Shown: one piece after another, positions 43,343 through 51,478 of the stretch
Numbering within the stretch: position 1 is the first letter of the stretch
Layout of the letters: every line of letters starts with the position of its first letter
Program-made: the position numbers and the translations under genes
Origin: Haloglomus irregulare
GTDB lineage: Archaea > Halobacteriota > Halobacteria > Halobacteriales > Haloarculaceae
Reading direction: 5' to 3'
Length of the DNA stretch: 64,000 bases
Assembly (NCBI RefSeq): GCF_007421925.1
Contig: NZ_QMDX01000005.1
Coordinates: 186,001-250,000, forward strand
Notes under the pieces: generated by a model
The model's database searches: none
Seen by the model: only the letters and a program-made list of their open reading frames with translations
Told to the model about the DNA's origin: nothing

Positions 43343-44290
43343 ATGGGAATCACGGACAGCCTTCGGTACGTGTACGGTGAGTTGGCGGCCAACTACGGCG
43401 ACTCCTGGTGGTGGCGCAAGCGCATCGCTGCACGAATCCTCAAGCCCATTCACGCTCGCTACCCGGGATTCGACGACGCGATGCACGTGATGGACGAAGA
43501 CTGGGACACGCTCATCCTCCTCGATGCCTGCCGCGCGGACCTGTTCGAGGAGGTTGCTGACCGGGAACGGTTCGACCAGTACCGCCGTGCGACGAGTCTC
43601 GGGAGCGCGACCGCCGAGTGGACAAAGCGGAACTTCGCCGACGGCGAGTTCGGCGACACCGTCTACATTGCGAGCAACCCCCACACCAGCAAGTTTGCCG
43701 GCGACTCCTTCCACGAACTGGTTGAGGTGTGGCAGGACGCGTTCGACGAGGAGCAACGGACCGTCCTCCCCGGGCCGGTCACCGAAGCGGCGCTCGACGC
43801 TCATGAGCGCCACCCGGACAAGCGGCTCATAGTCCACTACATGCAGCCTCACCGCCCGTTCGTCGAGGCCGATGATCTCCAGTTCGAGGGCTGGCACCCG
43901 AAGTGGCATTATGAGCGCAAGGAGATAGCCGGGATCAGACACCCGTTCCACGCCCTCGAAGCCGGATTGACCGGCCGAGAGGCGGTCTGGAACGCGTACG
44001 CGGACAACCTCTCGCTCGTCCTGGACGACGCGCTGGACCTCGTCCGGCGACTGGATGGTCGGAGCGTCCTCACCTCGGACCACGGTAACATGCTCGGCGG
44101 GCGGGCGTTCCCGGTTCCGGTCCGGATGTACGCCCACCCCCGGGGAGTCCGGTCGCCGGAACTGGTCCGGGTCCCCTGGGCGGTGGTGGACGGCGAGCGA
44201 CGGACGATCGTCGACGAGGGGACGAACGCGGCCGAACCGGCGGACCAGGGTGCGATGGCCGACCGGCTAGAGGCGCTGGGGTACGTCTGA
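43343..44290 (+). CDS. AlkP-superfamily protein of unknown substrate
   Basis: This 315-residue protein starts at ATG 43343, two bases after the previous stop, so the two form an operon. The alkaline-phosphatase-like core has the metal Asp61 (LILLDACRADLFEEV), a nucleophile candidate Thr90 or Thr94 (GSATAEWTKRNF), a middle segment VHYMQPHRPF, and LTSDHGNMLGG. It ends LEALGYV. There is no signal or membrane helix. Proteins of this form accompany glycosyltransferases in archaeal surface-glycan clusters. The absence of a CxPxR motif argues against a formylglycine sulfatase. Confidence 0.8.
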   Translation: MGITDSLRYVYGELAANYGDSWWWRKRIAARILKPIHARYPGFDDAMHVMDEDWDTLILLDACRADLFEEVADRERFDQYRRATSLGSATAEWTKRNFADGEFGDTVYIASNPHTSKFAGDSFHELVEVWQDAFDEEQRTVLPGPVTEAALDAHERHPDKRLIVHYMQPHRPFVEADDLQFEGWHPKWHYERKEIAGIRHPFHALEAGLTGREAVWNAYADNLSLVLDDALDLVRRLDGRSVLTSDHGNMLGGRAFPVPVRMYAHPRGVRSPELVRVPWAVVDGERRTIVDEGTNAAEPADQGAMADRLEALGYV

Positions 44291-44310
44291 GTGGACCGCC
44301 GTCCCGTGGG

Positions 44311-45729
44311 TCAGCCACCGGCTGCCGACCGGACGAGGTTCTCGAACTTCCCGCGGACCCGTGGCGAGACGCCGAGCAGACAGACCGCGTACACCGCCAC
44401 GCCGAACAACACCAGTCCGACGGTCGCGGACTGCGAGCCCGGCACGACCCGGCGAAGCAGGAGCACGGATCCGGCCATCACGCCGCTCGCGACGACCTGC
44501 CGACCGAACTCCCCGAACGGCAGGTCGGGGGAACCGATGACCGCGACGAGTCCCCAGTACGAGAGAACGGCGGTCACGCCCGCCGAGAGGAGCGTGGCCA
44601 CCGCGGCCCCGAGCCAGCCGAACGCGGCGGCCAGGGCCACGTTCAGCACGAGATTGAGTCCGACGAACGCGAGGTTGATGCGGAACGCGATGTCGGGACG
44701 GTCGACCGCGTTCACCGCGTTGAGGAACTGCTCGCCGTAGACCGCGAGGAGCCGTGCTACGATCAGCAGGACGAGCACCCCGACCCCCTGCGTGAACTCC
44801 GGGCCGTAGATCCGGAGGACCCGCCGTCCCAGGACAGCCGCACCGAACAGGCCCGGAATCATGAACACCCCGGCGAACACCAGCCCCTCGTTGAGGTAGT
44901 GGTGGACGCGCTCCCGGCCGTCCTCCCGCCCGCTCAGTTCGCTCATCTCCGGGAACAGAGTGGTCTGGACGGAGACTGCGACGAGGGCGAACAGCGACGC
45001 GAGGTTCCAGGACACCTCGTAGACGCCGATGAGCGTCGGCGAGACGAAGGCCGCGAGGACGATCGTGTCCATCCAGCCGAACGCCCGTGTCTTCAGCTTC
45101 CCCAACCAGGCGTATCGGGCGTATGAGAGGAGGTCCCGACCGCGCTCGCGGCTCGGTCGACCGAGAGCGGCCGTCGACAGCACGGTTCCAACGACGACCG
45201 CCAGCAGGGTCGCGACCACGTGACCGGCGACCAGCGCGGCGACCCCGAACCCCGCGACGACGGCCCCGATGTGGATGCCCGATCGGGCCACCCGCTCTAT
45301 GGCCTTGATCCCACCCGATGAGCTTACCCGCTTCTCGCCGTTCAGCACCGCTACGACCGTCACGAGGCCGATGTTGCTGACGACGAGAGCGGCGACCAGT
45401 CCGCCGACGGACGCACCGATGTACGACACGACGAACGGCCGGGCCGCCAGGAGCACGACCGCGATGACGGCCGCGAGGATGCCGTTCGTCAGGAGGGCCG
45501 TCGCGACGACGCCCCGCGAATCGCCCGCCTCGCTGAGCCGCTTGGTCAGCGCATCGCCGATACCCGTGCTGGGGACGTTCAGCCAGAACGTCAGAGCGAC
45601 GGCGACCGCGTACACCCCGAGCACGTCCGCCCCGCCGAGCCTGGCGATGGCGAACGTGGCGGCGAACCCGGAAACCGAGACGACGACCTGCGAGAGGAAA
45701 TGCAGGAAGGCGGTGCGACCCAGCCGCAT
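44311..45729 (-). CDS. Polysaccharide flippase (Wzx / AglR-like, MATE/MVF superfamily)
   Basis: This 472-residue protein has about 12-14 hydrophobic helices. It starts MRLGRTAFLHFLSQVVVSVS, with FAATFAIARLGGADVLGVYA typical of Wzx-type flippases. The second half has YEQFLNAV-like EQFLNAVNAVDRPDI before further helices. In such clusters these proteins move lipid-linked oligosaccharides across the membrane. ATG 45729 comes directly after the stop of the sulfatase-like gene upstream (TGAGATG), so both are on one transcript. It is convergent, with 20 bp spacing, with the AlkP gene at 43343. Confidence 0.9.
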   Translation of the reverse strand: MRLGRTAFLHFLSQVVVSVSGFAATFAIARLGGADVLGVYAVAVALTFWLNVPSTGIGDALTKRLSEAGDSRGVVATALLTNGILAAVIAVVLLAARPFVVSYIGASVGGLVAALVVSNIGLVTVVAVLNGEKRVSSSGGIKAIERVARSGIHIGAVVAGFGVAALVAGHVVATLLAVVVGTVLSTAALGRPSRERGRDLLSYARYAWLGKLKTRAFGWMDTIVLAAFVSPTLIGVYEVSWNLASLFALVAVSVQTTLFPEMSELSGREDGRERVHHYLNEGLVFAGVFMIPGLFGAAVLGRRVLRIYGPEFTQGVGVLVLLIVARLLAVYGEQFLNAVNAVDRPDIAFRINLAFVGLNLVLNVALAAAFGWLGAAVATLLSAGVTAVLSYWGLVAVIGSPDLPFGEFGRQVVASGVMAGSVLLLRRVVPGSQSATVGLVLFGVAVYAVCLLGVSPRVRGKFENLVRSAAGG

Positions 45730-45730
45730 C

Positions 45731-47137
45731 TCACTCGACGTAGCCGAGGTCGGACAGTTGTCGGCGCATCGCGTCATCGAACTCCGCGTCACGGCCCTCG
45801 CCGACTGGCGCGCCCTCGGTTGCGAGCCACTCGTCCAGCCGCTCGTCGAGTTCGGCCGCCAGCTCCGGCTCCGAATCGCTCACGTCCGTCGTCTCGTCTG
45901 GGAGCCTTAGCAGCTCCGCCCGGTCGTCGCTACGCTGGTACCGATGGGTCTCCGTGCGGAGACCGGTCAGCAGCCCCGCATGGAACCGCGAGGTCTCGAA
46001 GGATGGGTCGTGTTCGAGGTATAGCTCGAAATCGGTCGGGGAGCGTTGGCTGATGGCGAACTCGCGGCGCTCCGTCCGAAGGTCGACACCCTGGATGCCG
46101 TCGGTGTCGGCCTCGCCCGCCTCCAGAAGCGTCCGCATCAGATCCGTGTGCTGGACGATGTCGTCGTTCGCGGGGGCGAGGCCGTCCCCGTCGGTGAGAC
46201 CGTCGAGTCCCGTCGCGACGAGTGGGACGTTCACGAGCGCGTCGTCAACGACGAGATTGTGCGCCAGAAGCCCGCGGTCACCGAGCATCTCCCCGTGGTC
46301 TGCGGTGACGAGAAAGAGCGTCTCCCGGTCGGTATCCAGCCCACGCACCCGGTCGTGGAGCCGACCGATGCACTCGTCGGTATAGGCCACCTCCGCGTCG
46401 TACATCGCGAGCAGCGCCTCGCGCTCGCGCTCGGTCAGAGGGTCGCCACTGGCGACGCGGGCGTGCATGTCCCGGTGGGCCTCCATCGCGATGTCGATCG
46501 CCTCCTCGACCGTTGCGTCGATCTCGTCGGCGTAGCGGCTCTGCCAGGGCAGCGGCGGCACGAACGGTCGGTGGGGCTCGTTGTAGTGGAGGTAACAGAA
46601 GAACGGCTCCTCGCCCGCGAGGTCGTCCAGCCACCGCTTCGCGATGTCGTTCATCAGGAACGGGGTGGCGTGTTTCGCCGTCTCGGTGGTGAAGCCGGCG
46701 GAGTGGCGGCGGATGTTGAGGAGGTACTTCGCGAGGGTCCGCGGTCCCGCGGCCGGGAGCACCGTTGAGGCGGCGAGCCAGCTGAACCGGTCGAAGCCGC
46801 GGTCCATTCCGGTGGCCCCGCTCAGGTGGCCGTTCCGGGACAGACACGCCGTTCGGTAGCCGGAATCGCTGAACCGCTCGGCGACCGTCGGCAGTTCAGA
46901 GGGGACCGACTCCCCGTCGATGCCCACGGTGTTGTGTGAGGGATAGGTCCCGGTCAGGATGCTGGCGCTGGACGGAAGGGTCCAGATGCCGGCCGCGATA
47001 CAGGTCGAGAACGACCGGCCCACCTCGGCCATGCGCTGGAGGCGCGGCGTCGTGTCCCGGTGGTGGCCGCCCATCGTCGTCCGGTTCTGACGGACGCTGT
47101 CGAGCGTGACCCAGACGATGTTCGGCCGACTGTCCAT
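45731..47137 (-). CDS. Sulfatase-like AlkP-superfamily protein (Thr at nucleophile position)
   Basis: This 468-residue protein has the metal Asp13 (WVTLDSVRQNRTTMGGHHRD), nucleophile region GIWTLPSSASILTGTYPSH, and later FCYLHYNEPHRPFVPP and VTADHGEMLGDRG. The residue at the formylglycine Cys/Ser position is Thr53 (TLPSS), which cannot be converted to formylglycine and lacks the following Arg. This is the nucleophile type of phosphoglycerol- and phosphoethanolamine-transferases. It ends LSDLGYVE. A GGTTTGG box (47163-47169, minus strand) lies 27 nt before ATG 47137. It is co-transcribed with the flippase. Confidence 0.87.
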   Translation of the reverse strand: MDSRPNIVWVTLDSVRQNRTTMGGHHRDTTPRLQRMAEVGRSFSTCIAAGIWTLPSSASILTGTYPSHNTVGIDGESVPSELPTVAERFSDSGYRTACLSRNGHLSGATGMDRGFDRFSWLAASTVLPAAGPRTLAKYLLNIRRHSAGFTTETAKHATPFLMNDIAKRWLDDLAGEEPFFCYLHYNEPHRPFVPPLPWQSRYADEIDATVEEAIDIAMEAHRDMHARVASGDPLTEREREALLAMYDAEVAYTDECIGRLHDRVRGLDTDRETLFLVTADHGEMLGDRGLLAHNLVVDDALVNVPLVATGLDGLTDGDGLAPANDDIVQHTDLMRTLLEAGEADTDGIQGVDLRTERREFAISQRSPTDFELYLEHDPSFETSRFHAGLLTGLRTETHRYQRSDDRAELLRLPDETTDVSDSEPELAAELDERLDEWLATEGAPVGEGRDAEFDDAMRRQLSDLGYVE

Positions 47138-47222
47138 GAACGGCGTTCTGGGCCGGGACTACCAAACCTTTCCATCTGGCCGGGCGAGTGCCGCACACGC
47201 CTCGGCGGGCGGGTGCCGTCAG

Positions 47223-47231
47223 AGTCTTGCC
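47223..47231 (+). promoter_or_regulatory. Leaderless promoter of the 47254 AlkP gene
   Basis: AGTCTTGCC is centred 27 nt before ATG 47254. It supports that start over the longer frame from 47188. Confidence 0.4.
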
Positions 47232-47253
47232 CGACGACACCGCAGTCGAAGCC

Positions 47254-48237
47254 ATGACGCTCGTCGTCCTCGGGCTCGACGCGCTCGACCCCGACCTCGT
47301 CGATCCCGACGAGCACCCCAACCTCGCACTGGACGCCAGCCGCGCCATCGACACCATCGACAGTGTGGCGGGCGAGCCGAGCACGCACGAACTGTGGCCG
47401 ACGATCATCACCGGCCTTCGACCGCCGGAGCACGGCCTCGAACTCGCGGACGGGGTGGCGTGGGGGAACCCGCTACTGGAGTTCGGGAGCGACGTGGCGG
47501 ATCGGGCCCTGCCCGACGGCTTCCAGAGTCGTATCGGTGCTTGGCTCCTCACGAACACCGGGACCGACGCCTTCCGCACGCCGGCGACGTACTACGCCGA
47601 GAACGACCTCCCGACGGTGTTCGACGGGCGCGACGCGCTCACGGTCGGCGTCCCCAACTACGTGACCGACCCGGACAGCGAGGACCGTGAGCACCAGCTC
47701 CGGCGCAACCTCGGCGACCTGTTCGAACGCGACCCCGACGCCGTCGGCGGGCACGTCTCCTCGGCCCCCCGTGAGTTCTACGAACAGTGCCTGGAGATGC
47801 TGATGATACGCGTCGCCCGCACGCGGCGAGGGCTCCGGAGCGGCGAGTACGAACTGGTGTTCGGCTACACCAGCGGGCTGGACCTCGTCGGGCACGTCGC
47901 GTACGAAGAGCCCCGCCTGCAGGAGCGCTCGTACGAGGAGGCCGACGCGTTCGTTGGTGAATTGCGCGCCGACCTCGGCGCGGACGACGAACTCCTTCTC
48001 GTCTCCGACCACGGCCTTCAGGACGGCGTCCATACCCACGAGGCGATGGTCGCCGGGACGAGCGATCGCTTAGTCGCCGACATCGGCTCGGTGACGGGCG
48101 TGCGCGCCGCCATCGAGGCGGAACTGGACGAGCACGATCACACACCCACGGACCCGTGGACCGGCTCGGAGGTGAGCGGGCGCGGCGAGCAGTCCGACGT
48201 CGTCAGAGAGCAGCTAGAGGACCTCGGCTACATGTGA
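47254..48237 (+). CDS. Type I phosphodiesterase-like AlkP-superfamily protein
   Basis: This 327-residue protein starts MTLVVLGLDALDPDLVDPD with metal Asp9, as in nucleotide pyrophosphatase/phosphodiesterases. The nucleophile region is STHELWPTIITGLRPPEHG with Thr44 the likely nucleophile. The second metal site is LLVSDHGLQDGVHTHEA, and VFGYTSGLDLVGHVAY is typical of the NPP group. It ends LEDLGYM, the same tail pattern as the other AlkP proteins here. It is divergent from the 45731-47137 gene and convergent (12 bp) with the 48250 gene. The substrate is unknown; an activated sugar-phosphate or polyprenyl-phosphate is possible. Confidence 0.82.
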   Translation: MTLVVLGLDALDPDLVDPDEHPNLALDASRAIDTIDSVAGEPSTHELWPTIITGLRPPEHGLELADGVAWGNPLLEFGSDVADRALPDGFQSRIGAWLLTNTGTDAFRTPATYYAENDLPTVFDGRDALTVGVPNYVTDPDSEDREHQLRRNLGDLFERDPDAVGGHVSSAPREFYEQCLEMLMIRVARTRRGLRSGEYELVFGYTSGLDLVGHVAYEEPRLQERSYEEADAFVGELRADLGADDELLLVSDHGLQDGVHTHEAMVAGTSDRLVADIGSVTGVRAAIEAELDEHDHTPTDPWTGSEVSGRGEQSDVVREQLEDLGYM

Positions 48238-48249
48238 ACCGCTGTGTCA

Positions 48250-49707
48250 CTACGCATAGCCCAGGTCCTCCAGCCGATCGGCGACCGCGGTCGAGACCTC
48301 GCCGCTCGTCTCGCCGACGCCTGCGTCGGTCAGAGACTCGACGGTCTCGGCGGCCTCGGCGGATTCAGCCTCTATCGCGTACGCAGTGTGGGCGTCACGG
48401 ACGAGTTGCGTCGTCCACGAGTCGCTGACGCGGCTCGTCTTCCGGACGACCCCCGGTTCCTCGGCCGCGCGGTAGATAGCGTCGCCGCCGGCCTCGTGTG
48501 GGCCGACATCGTCGACGTACTCGGTAGCGGCGTTCCGCATGGGGCCGTCGAGGCCCGTCGTCGCGGCGAGCACCGGCCCGTCGGGAACGAACGACGCTAC
48601 CTCGCCGTCGCCCACGCCGGATACCACCTCAGGGAACCGCGTCAACGTCGCCGGGGCCGTCTCCCGGGATGTCGCCGGTTCGACGCCGTCCGGGTAGCGG
48701 ACCACCAACGGGACGTGGAGTAGGGGTTCGGCGAGTCCCCCGTTCCCGTGCCCGACGGCGCGGTGTCCTGACCGCGTAGGGTCGGGCTCCCCGAACCCCT
48801 CGCCGTGGTCACTCGTGACGACCACCAGCGTCTCGTCAAGCACCTCCCGCTCGTCGAGTGCATCAAGAAGGCCCCCGACGGCGGTGTCAGCCTGCCGAAT
48901 CGCCCCGTCGTATAATGCTTCCAGCGCGCGACGTTGCCACCAGGGGCGTTGTCCCCCGACGAACTCCCAGGCGTGACTGTCGATGTCGGACTGGAGTGCC
49001 CGGAGGCGGTCACCCCCCCAGCGGTCGAACTCCGGACGTGGTTCGTACGGGTGGTGTGCGTCCATCAGATTCACACACGCCGCCCACGGGCCGTTCTGCG
49101 CGGCCGTCCACCTCAGAACGCGGTCGACGTAGCGGTCACCGCTCGTGCCGGGCTGGAGGCTCAACGGAAGGCGCTCCGCGACCACAGGGAGGTCACGCTC
49201 CAGTTTCTCGAACGCACCGTTCACCAGTCCCCGGATCGGCTGGTCGCCAGCCAGGCAGTGCTGAACGTACGCGAGAAACGAGCTGGTGCCGTGCTGGCGG
49301 ACGAACTCGCGTGGGTCACCTGCCGAGGGGTACGGGAGGTCGATACGGCCAGCGACCGTTTCGAAGGCGTCCCGGAGTCCGACGTCCACCTCAGTAAGGT
49401 ACGGGTTCGAGGAGAAGACGCCCGTATCGTAGCCGCCCTCGGCCAGCGTCTCCCACACGGTGTGGCCCTGCTGGAGTCGCTGTCCGCGGCCCGTGACGCC
49501 GTGCTCTCGGACGTGGTAGCCCGTGAACATCGAAACGTGGCTCGGGAGGCTCCACGTCCCCGGTGCCCGGGCGTTCATATAGCGGACGGATCGCTCACGC
49601 CCGGCGAACGCGTCGAGACACGGGGTCGTCGGTTCGGCGTGCCCCAGGTGACCGACATTCCTCGCCCGGACACTGTCGAGAACCACCAGCAGGACGTTGG
49701 GCTGCAC
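48250..49707 (-). CDS. Sulfatase-like AlkP-superfamily protein (Ser at nucleophile position)
   Basis: This 485-residue protein starts at GTG 49707 (MQPNVLLVVLDSVRARNVGH) with metal Asp11. The nucleophile segment is GTWSLPSHVSMFTGYHVREH, with Ser53 where sulfatases have Cys/Ser but no following Arg (SLPSH). Also seen are NLMDAHHPYEPRPEF and VTSDHGEGFGEP. It ends LEDLGYA. The start is fixed by a GAAATATGTG box (49730-49739, minus strand) 27 nt upstream; the longer frame to 49869 is proline/arginine-rich noise. No signal sequence is visible, so the catalytic side is probably cytoplasmic. Confidence 0.87.
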   Translation of the reverse strand: MQPNVLLVVLDSVRARNVGHLGHAEPTTPCLDAFAGRERSVRYMNARAPGTWSLPSHVSMFTGYHVREHGVTGRGQRLQQGHTVWETLAEGGYDTGVFSSNPYLTEVDVGLRDAFETVAGRIDLPYPSAGDPREFVRQHGTSSFLAYVQHCLAGDQPIRGLVNGAFEKLERDLPVVAERLPLSLQPGTSGDRYVDRVLRWTAAQNGPWAACVNLMDAHHPYEPRPEFDRWGGDRLRALQSDIDSHAWEFVGGQRPWWQRRALEALYDGAIRQADTAVGGLLDALDEREVLDETLVVVTSDHGEGFGEPDPTRSGHRAVGHGNGGLAEPLLHVPLVVRYPDGVEPATSRETAPATLTRFPEVVSGVGDGEVASFVPDGPVLAATTGLDGPMRNAATEYVDDVGPHEAGGDAIYRAAEEPGVVRKTSRVSDSWTTQLVRDAHTAYAIEAESAEAAETVESLTDAGVGETSGEVSTAVADRLEDLGYA

Positions 49708-49729
49708 AGCCGTAGTCCGCCGACGCGGC

Positions 49730-49739
49730 ACATATTTCC
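49730..49739 (-). promoter_or_regulatory. Leaderless promoter of the 48250-49707 gene
   Basis: The minus strand reads GAAATATGTG, an AT box 27 nt before GTG 49707. It decides the start codon. Confidence 0.5.
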
Positions 49740-49811
49740 TGCTATCTCCTGTATCACCCGAACGTCCGCCGTCCGGAACCGGCTTGTAGCCGGGGGCTGT
49801 CCGGTCACGGC

Positions 49812-50717
49812 ATGAGGGACGTGGCGCTCGCGACGAAGGTGTTCTCACGGGCCGAGAAGCTCGGAGCACTCCTCAAGTCAGCCGGTGACGCCGAACTGGA
49901 CGCGGTGTACGTCGCCGACGACGGCGAGGCGAGCGACCGCAAGGACGAACTGTACGCCGCGGAGTACCCCTTCGACCTGACCGTTCTCGACCTCGAGTAC
50001 GACGCCGGCCTCGGGCGTGGCCGGAACGCTATCGTCGAGGTCAGCGACGAACCGTACCTCCTTTTTGTCGATAGCGACCACCGCGTTCCGGGGAACATCG
50101 ACACCCTGGTCGCCCAGGCCGAAGCCCGGCCGGACCTCGGGGGTATCAGCGGCCTCCTTTACGAGGACGAGAAGATACGAGGGACCTGTCACGACCTCCA
50201 CGAGCGTGGCGACTTGCTCGTGCGGGACGTTCGCGAGGACAAGCCAGTGGAGATGGTGGCAGGGGCCCCGCTGGTGGAGTTCGAGTTCCTCCCGAACGTC
50301 GTTCTCCTGCGCCGCGAGTGTCTGAGTGAGCAGGCCTGGGACGATGAGTACGTCATCGGCAAGGAACATCTGGACTTCTACGTGGCACACGCCGAGCGGA
50401 CCGACTGGCGGTTCGCCGTCTCGCCGACGGTCCTGTTCGACCACCGACCTGGCGGCGACGAGGGGTACGTCTCCAACCGCGAGAGCGCGGCGAAACTGGC
50501 GCACAGCAAACGCTACTTCCTCAAGAAGTGGGGCTACCGACAGATACTGCTCGGGCAGACCGACTGGACGGACGCGACACACCGGCAGGGGACGATCGGC
50601 CAGCTCGTCGAGTGGGGCCTCAAGCGAGCCCTCCTCTCGCTCCCGTCCGCGGTCCAGGCGTGGGTCATGAACAGGCGCGACGCCATGCGACGGCGCCGAA
50701 GCCGGCCGCCACTGTGA
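49812..50717 (+). CDS. Family 2 glycosyltransferase
   Basis: This 301-residue GT-A enzyme starts MRDVALATKVFSRAEKLGAL. The nucleotide-sugar domain has AVYVADDGEASDRKDELYAA, and the DxD motif is YLLFVDSDHRVPGNIDTLVA. The acceptor side has VVLLRRECLSEQAWDDEYVI and GKEHLDFYVAHAERTDWRFA. It ends in a basic amphipathic tail (MNRRDAMRRRRSRPPL) that could hold it at the membrane. It closes the glycan island. A GGCTTGTAG box lies 27 nt upstream. The sugar transferred cannot be deduced. Confidence 0.87.
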   Translation: MRDVALATKVFSRAEKLGALLKSAGDAELDAVYVADDGEASDRKDELYAAEYPFDLTVLDLEYDAGLGRGRNAIVEVSDEPYLLFVDSDHRVPGNIDTLVAQAEARPDLGGISGLLYEDEKIRGTCHDLHERGDLLVRDVREDKPVEMVAGAPLVEFEFLPNVVLLRRECLSEQAWDDEYVIGKEHLDFYVAHAERTDWRFAVSPTVLFDHRPGGDEGYVSNRESAAKLAHSKRYFLKKWGYRQILLGQTDWTDATHRQGTIGQLVEWGLKRALLSLPSAVQAWVMNRRDAMRRRRSRPPL

Positions 50718-50806
50718 TCCGAGCAGCGACGAACACCCCTCGGTGGCCCTCTGACGGGACGGCCCGGCGTGGGAGTCAAGACGGATGACTGATTAGCTCC
50801 GCTCGT

Positions 50807-50962
50807 ATGCCCGACGTCGAACTCTCCGAGGGGACCGTTGAGCGGCTCGACGCACTGAAAATCGACGACGAGAGCTACGACGAGGTGGTTACCGGACTGA
50901 TCAACATCTACGAGGCCGAGGAACTGACCATCTCCTACGGCAGCGGCGGCGGGAACATCTGA
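50807..50962 (+). CDS. Small conserved haloarchaeal protein (DUF7557-like)
   Basis: This 51-residue protein starts MPDVELSEGTVERLDALKID and continues DESYDEVVTGLINIYEAEEL. The pattern (acidic N-terminus, ERLD, ESYDE, LINIYEAEELT) is that of a common family of tiny haloarchaeal proteins resembling ribbon-helix-helix or antitoxin-like domains. Composition and codon use are coding. No partner toxin gene is seen next to it. The family name is from memory and should be checked. Confidence 0.7.
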   Translation: MPDVELSEGTVERLDALKIDDESYDEVVTGLINIYEAEELTISYGSGGGNI

Positions 50963-51025
50963 ACCGGCCGAACGGGTTCGACGTGTCGTTTCCCTTTCCT
51001 GGCCGGAAGACGTACACTGGCGTCT

Positions 51026-51256
51026 ATGCCCCGAACAGCCACCGTAGAGACCGAACGCGAGGTGCGACCGGAAACGTCGGTGGTCGGTTGACTCATCGCT
51101 GCCGGGTCGCTGCTGCTCCTGCTGCCGGTGTTACCCATCCTGGTAGTCCCGTGGCTGTCCGAGGTGTGCCACGGCGCCGACGACGAGCGCCGGCCCGGGC
51201 GCGGCCGGTCGGGGCGGAACCGTGGCGGCAGGGTGTGGTCGTCGCAGACCTACTGA
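51026..51256 (+). pseudogene. Small membrane protein interrupted by in-frame TGA
   Basis: A single frame of 76 coding positions starts MPRTATVETEREVRPETSVV. After VVG it hits TGA at 51089-51091 and then continues in frame as LIAAGSLLLLLPVLPILVVP, an unmistakable membrane helix, to a TGA at 51254-51256. Trp (TGG) is the likely ancestral residue at the stop. A GTTTCCCTTT box lies about 27-37 nt before the ATG, so the gene had a normal promoter. As written, only a 21-residue hydrophilic peptide is made. Confidence 0.5.
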
Positions 51257-51478
51257 ACCGGGCCCGAGCTCCAGTCGATCAGTTGATTCGGATATTACCG
51301 AGTCAAATCCGATACTATCCGGGTATGCTGGCCGTATTTCTACTGTATGACGTGTTTCACACGGGTAATCCGATACCGTCCACGCGGCGGCGTCCACTGA
51401 CGGACGAACCACTGCGGGGGTTCGTTCGGCTACCGGCCCGGACGAAGCTTGAAGTGACGACCCCACGACCCCGCGGGC

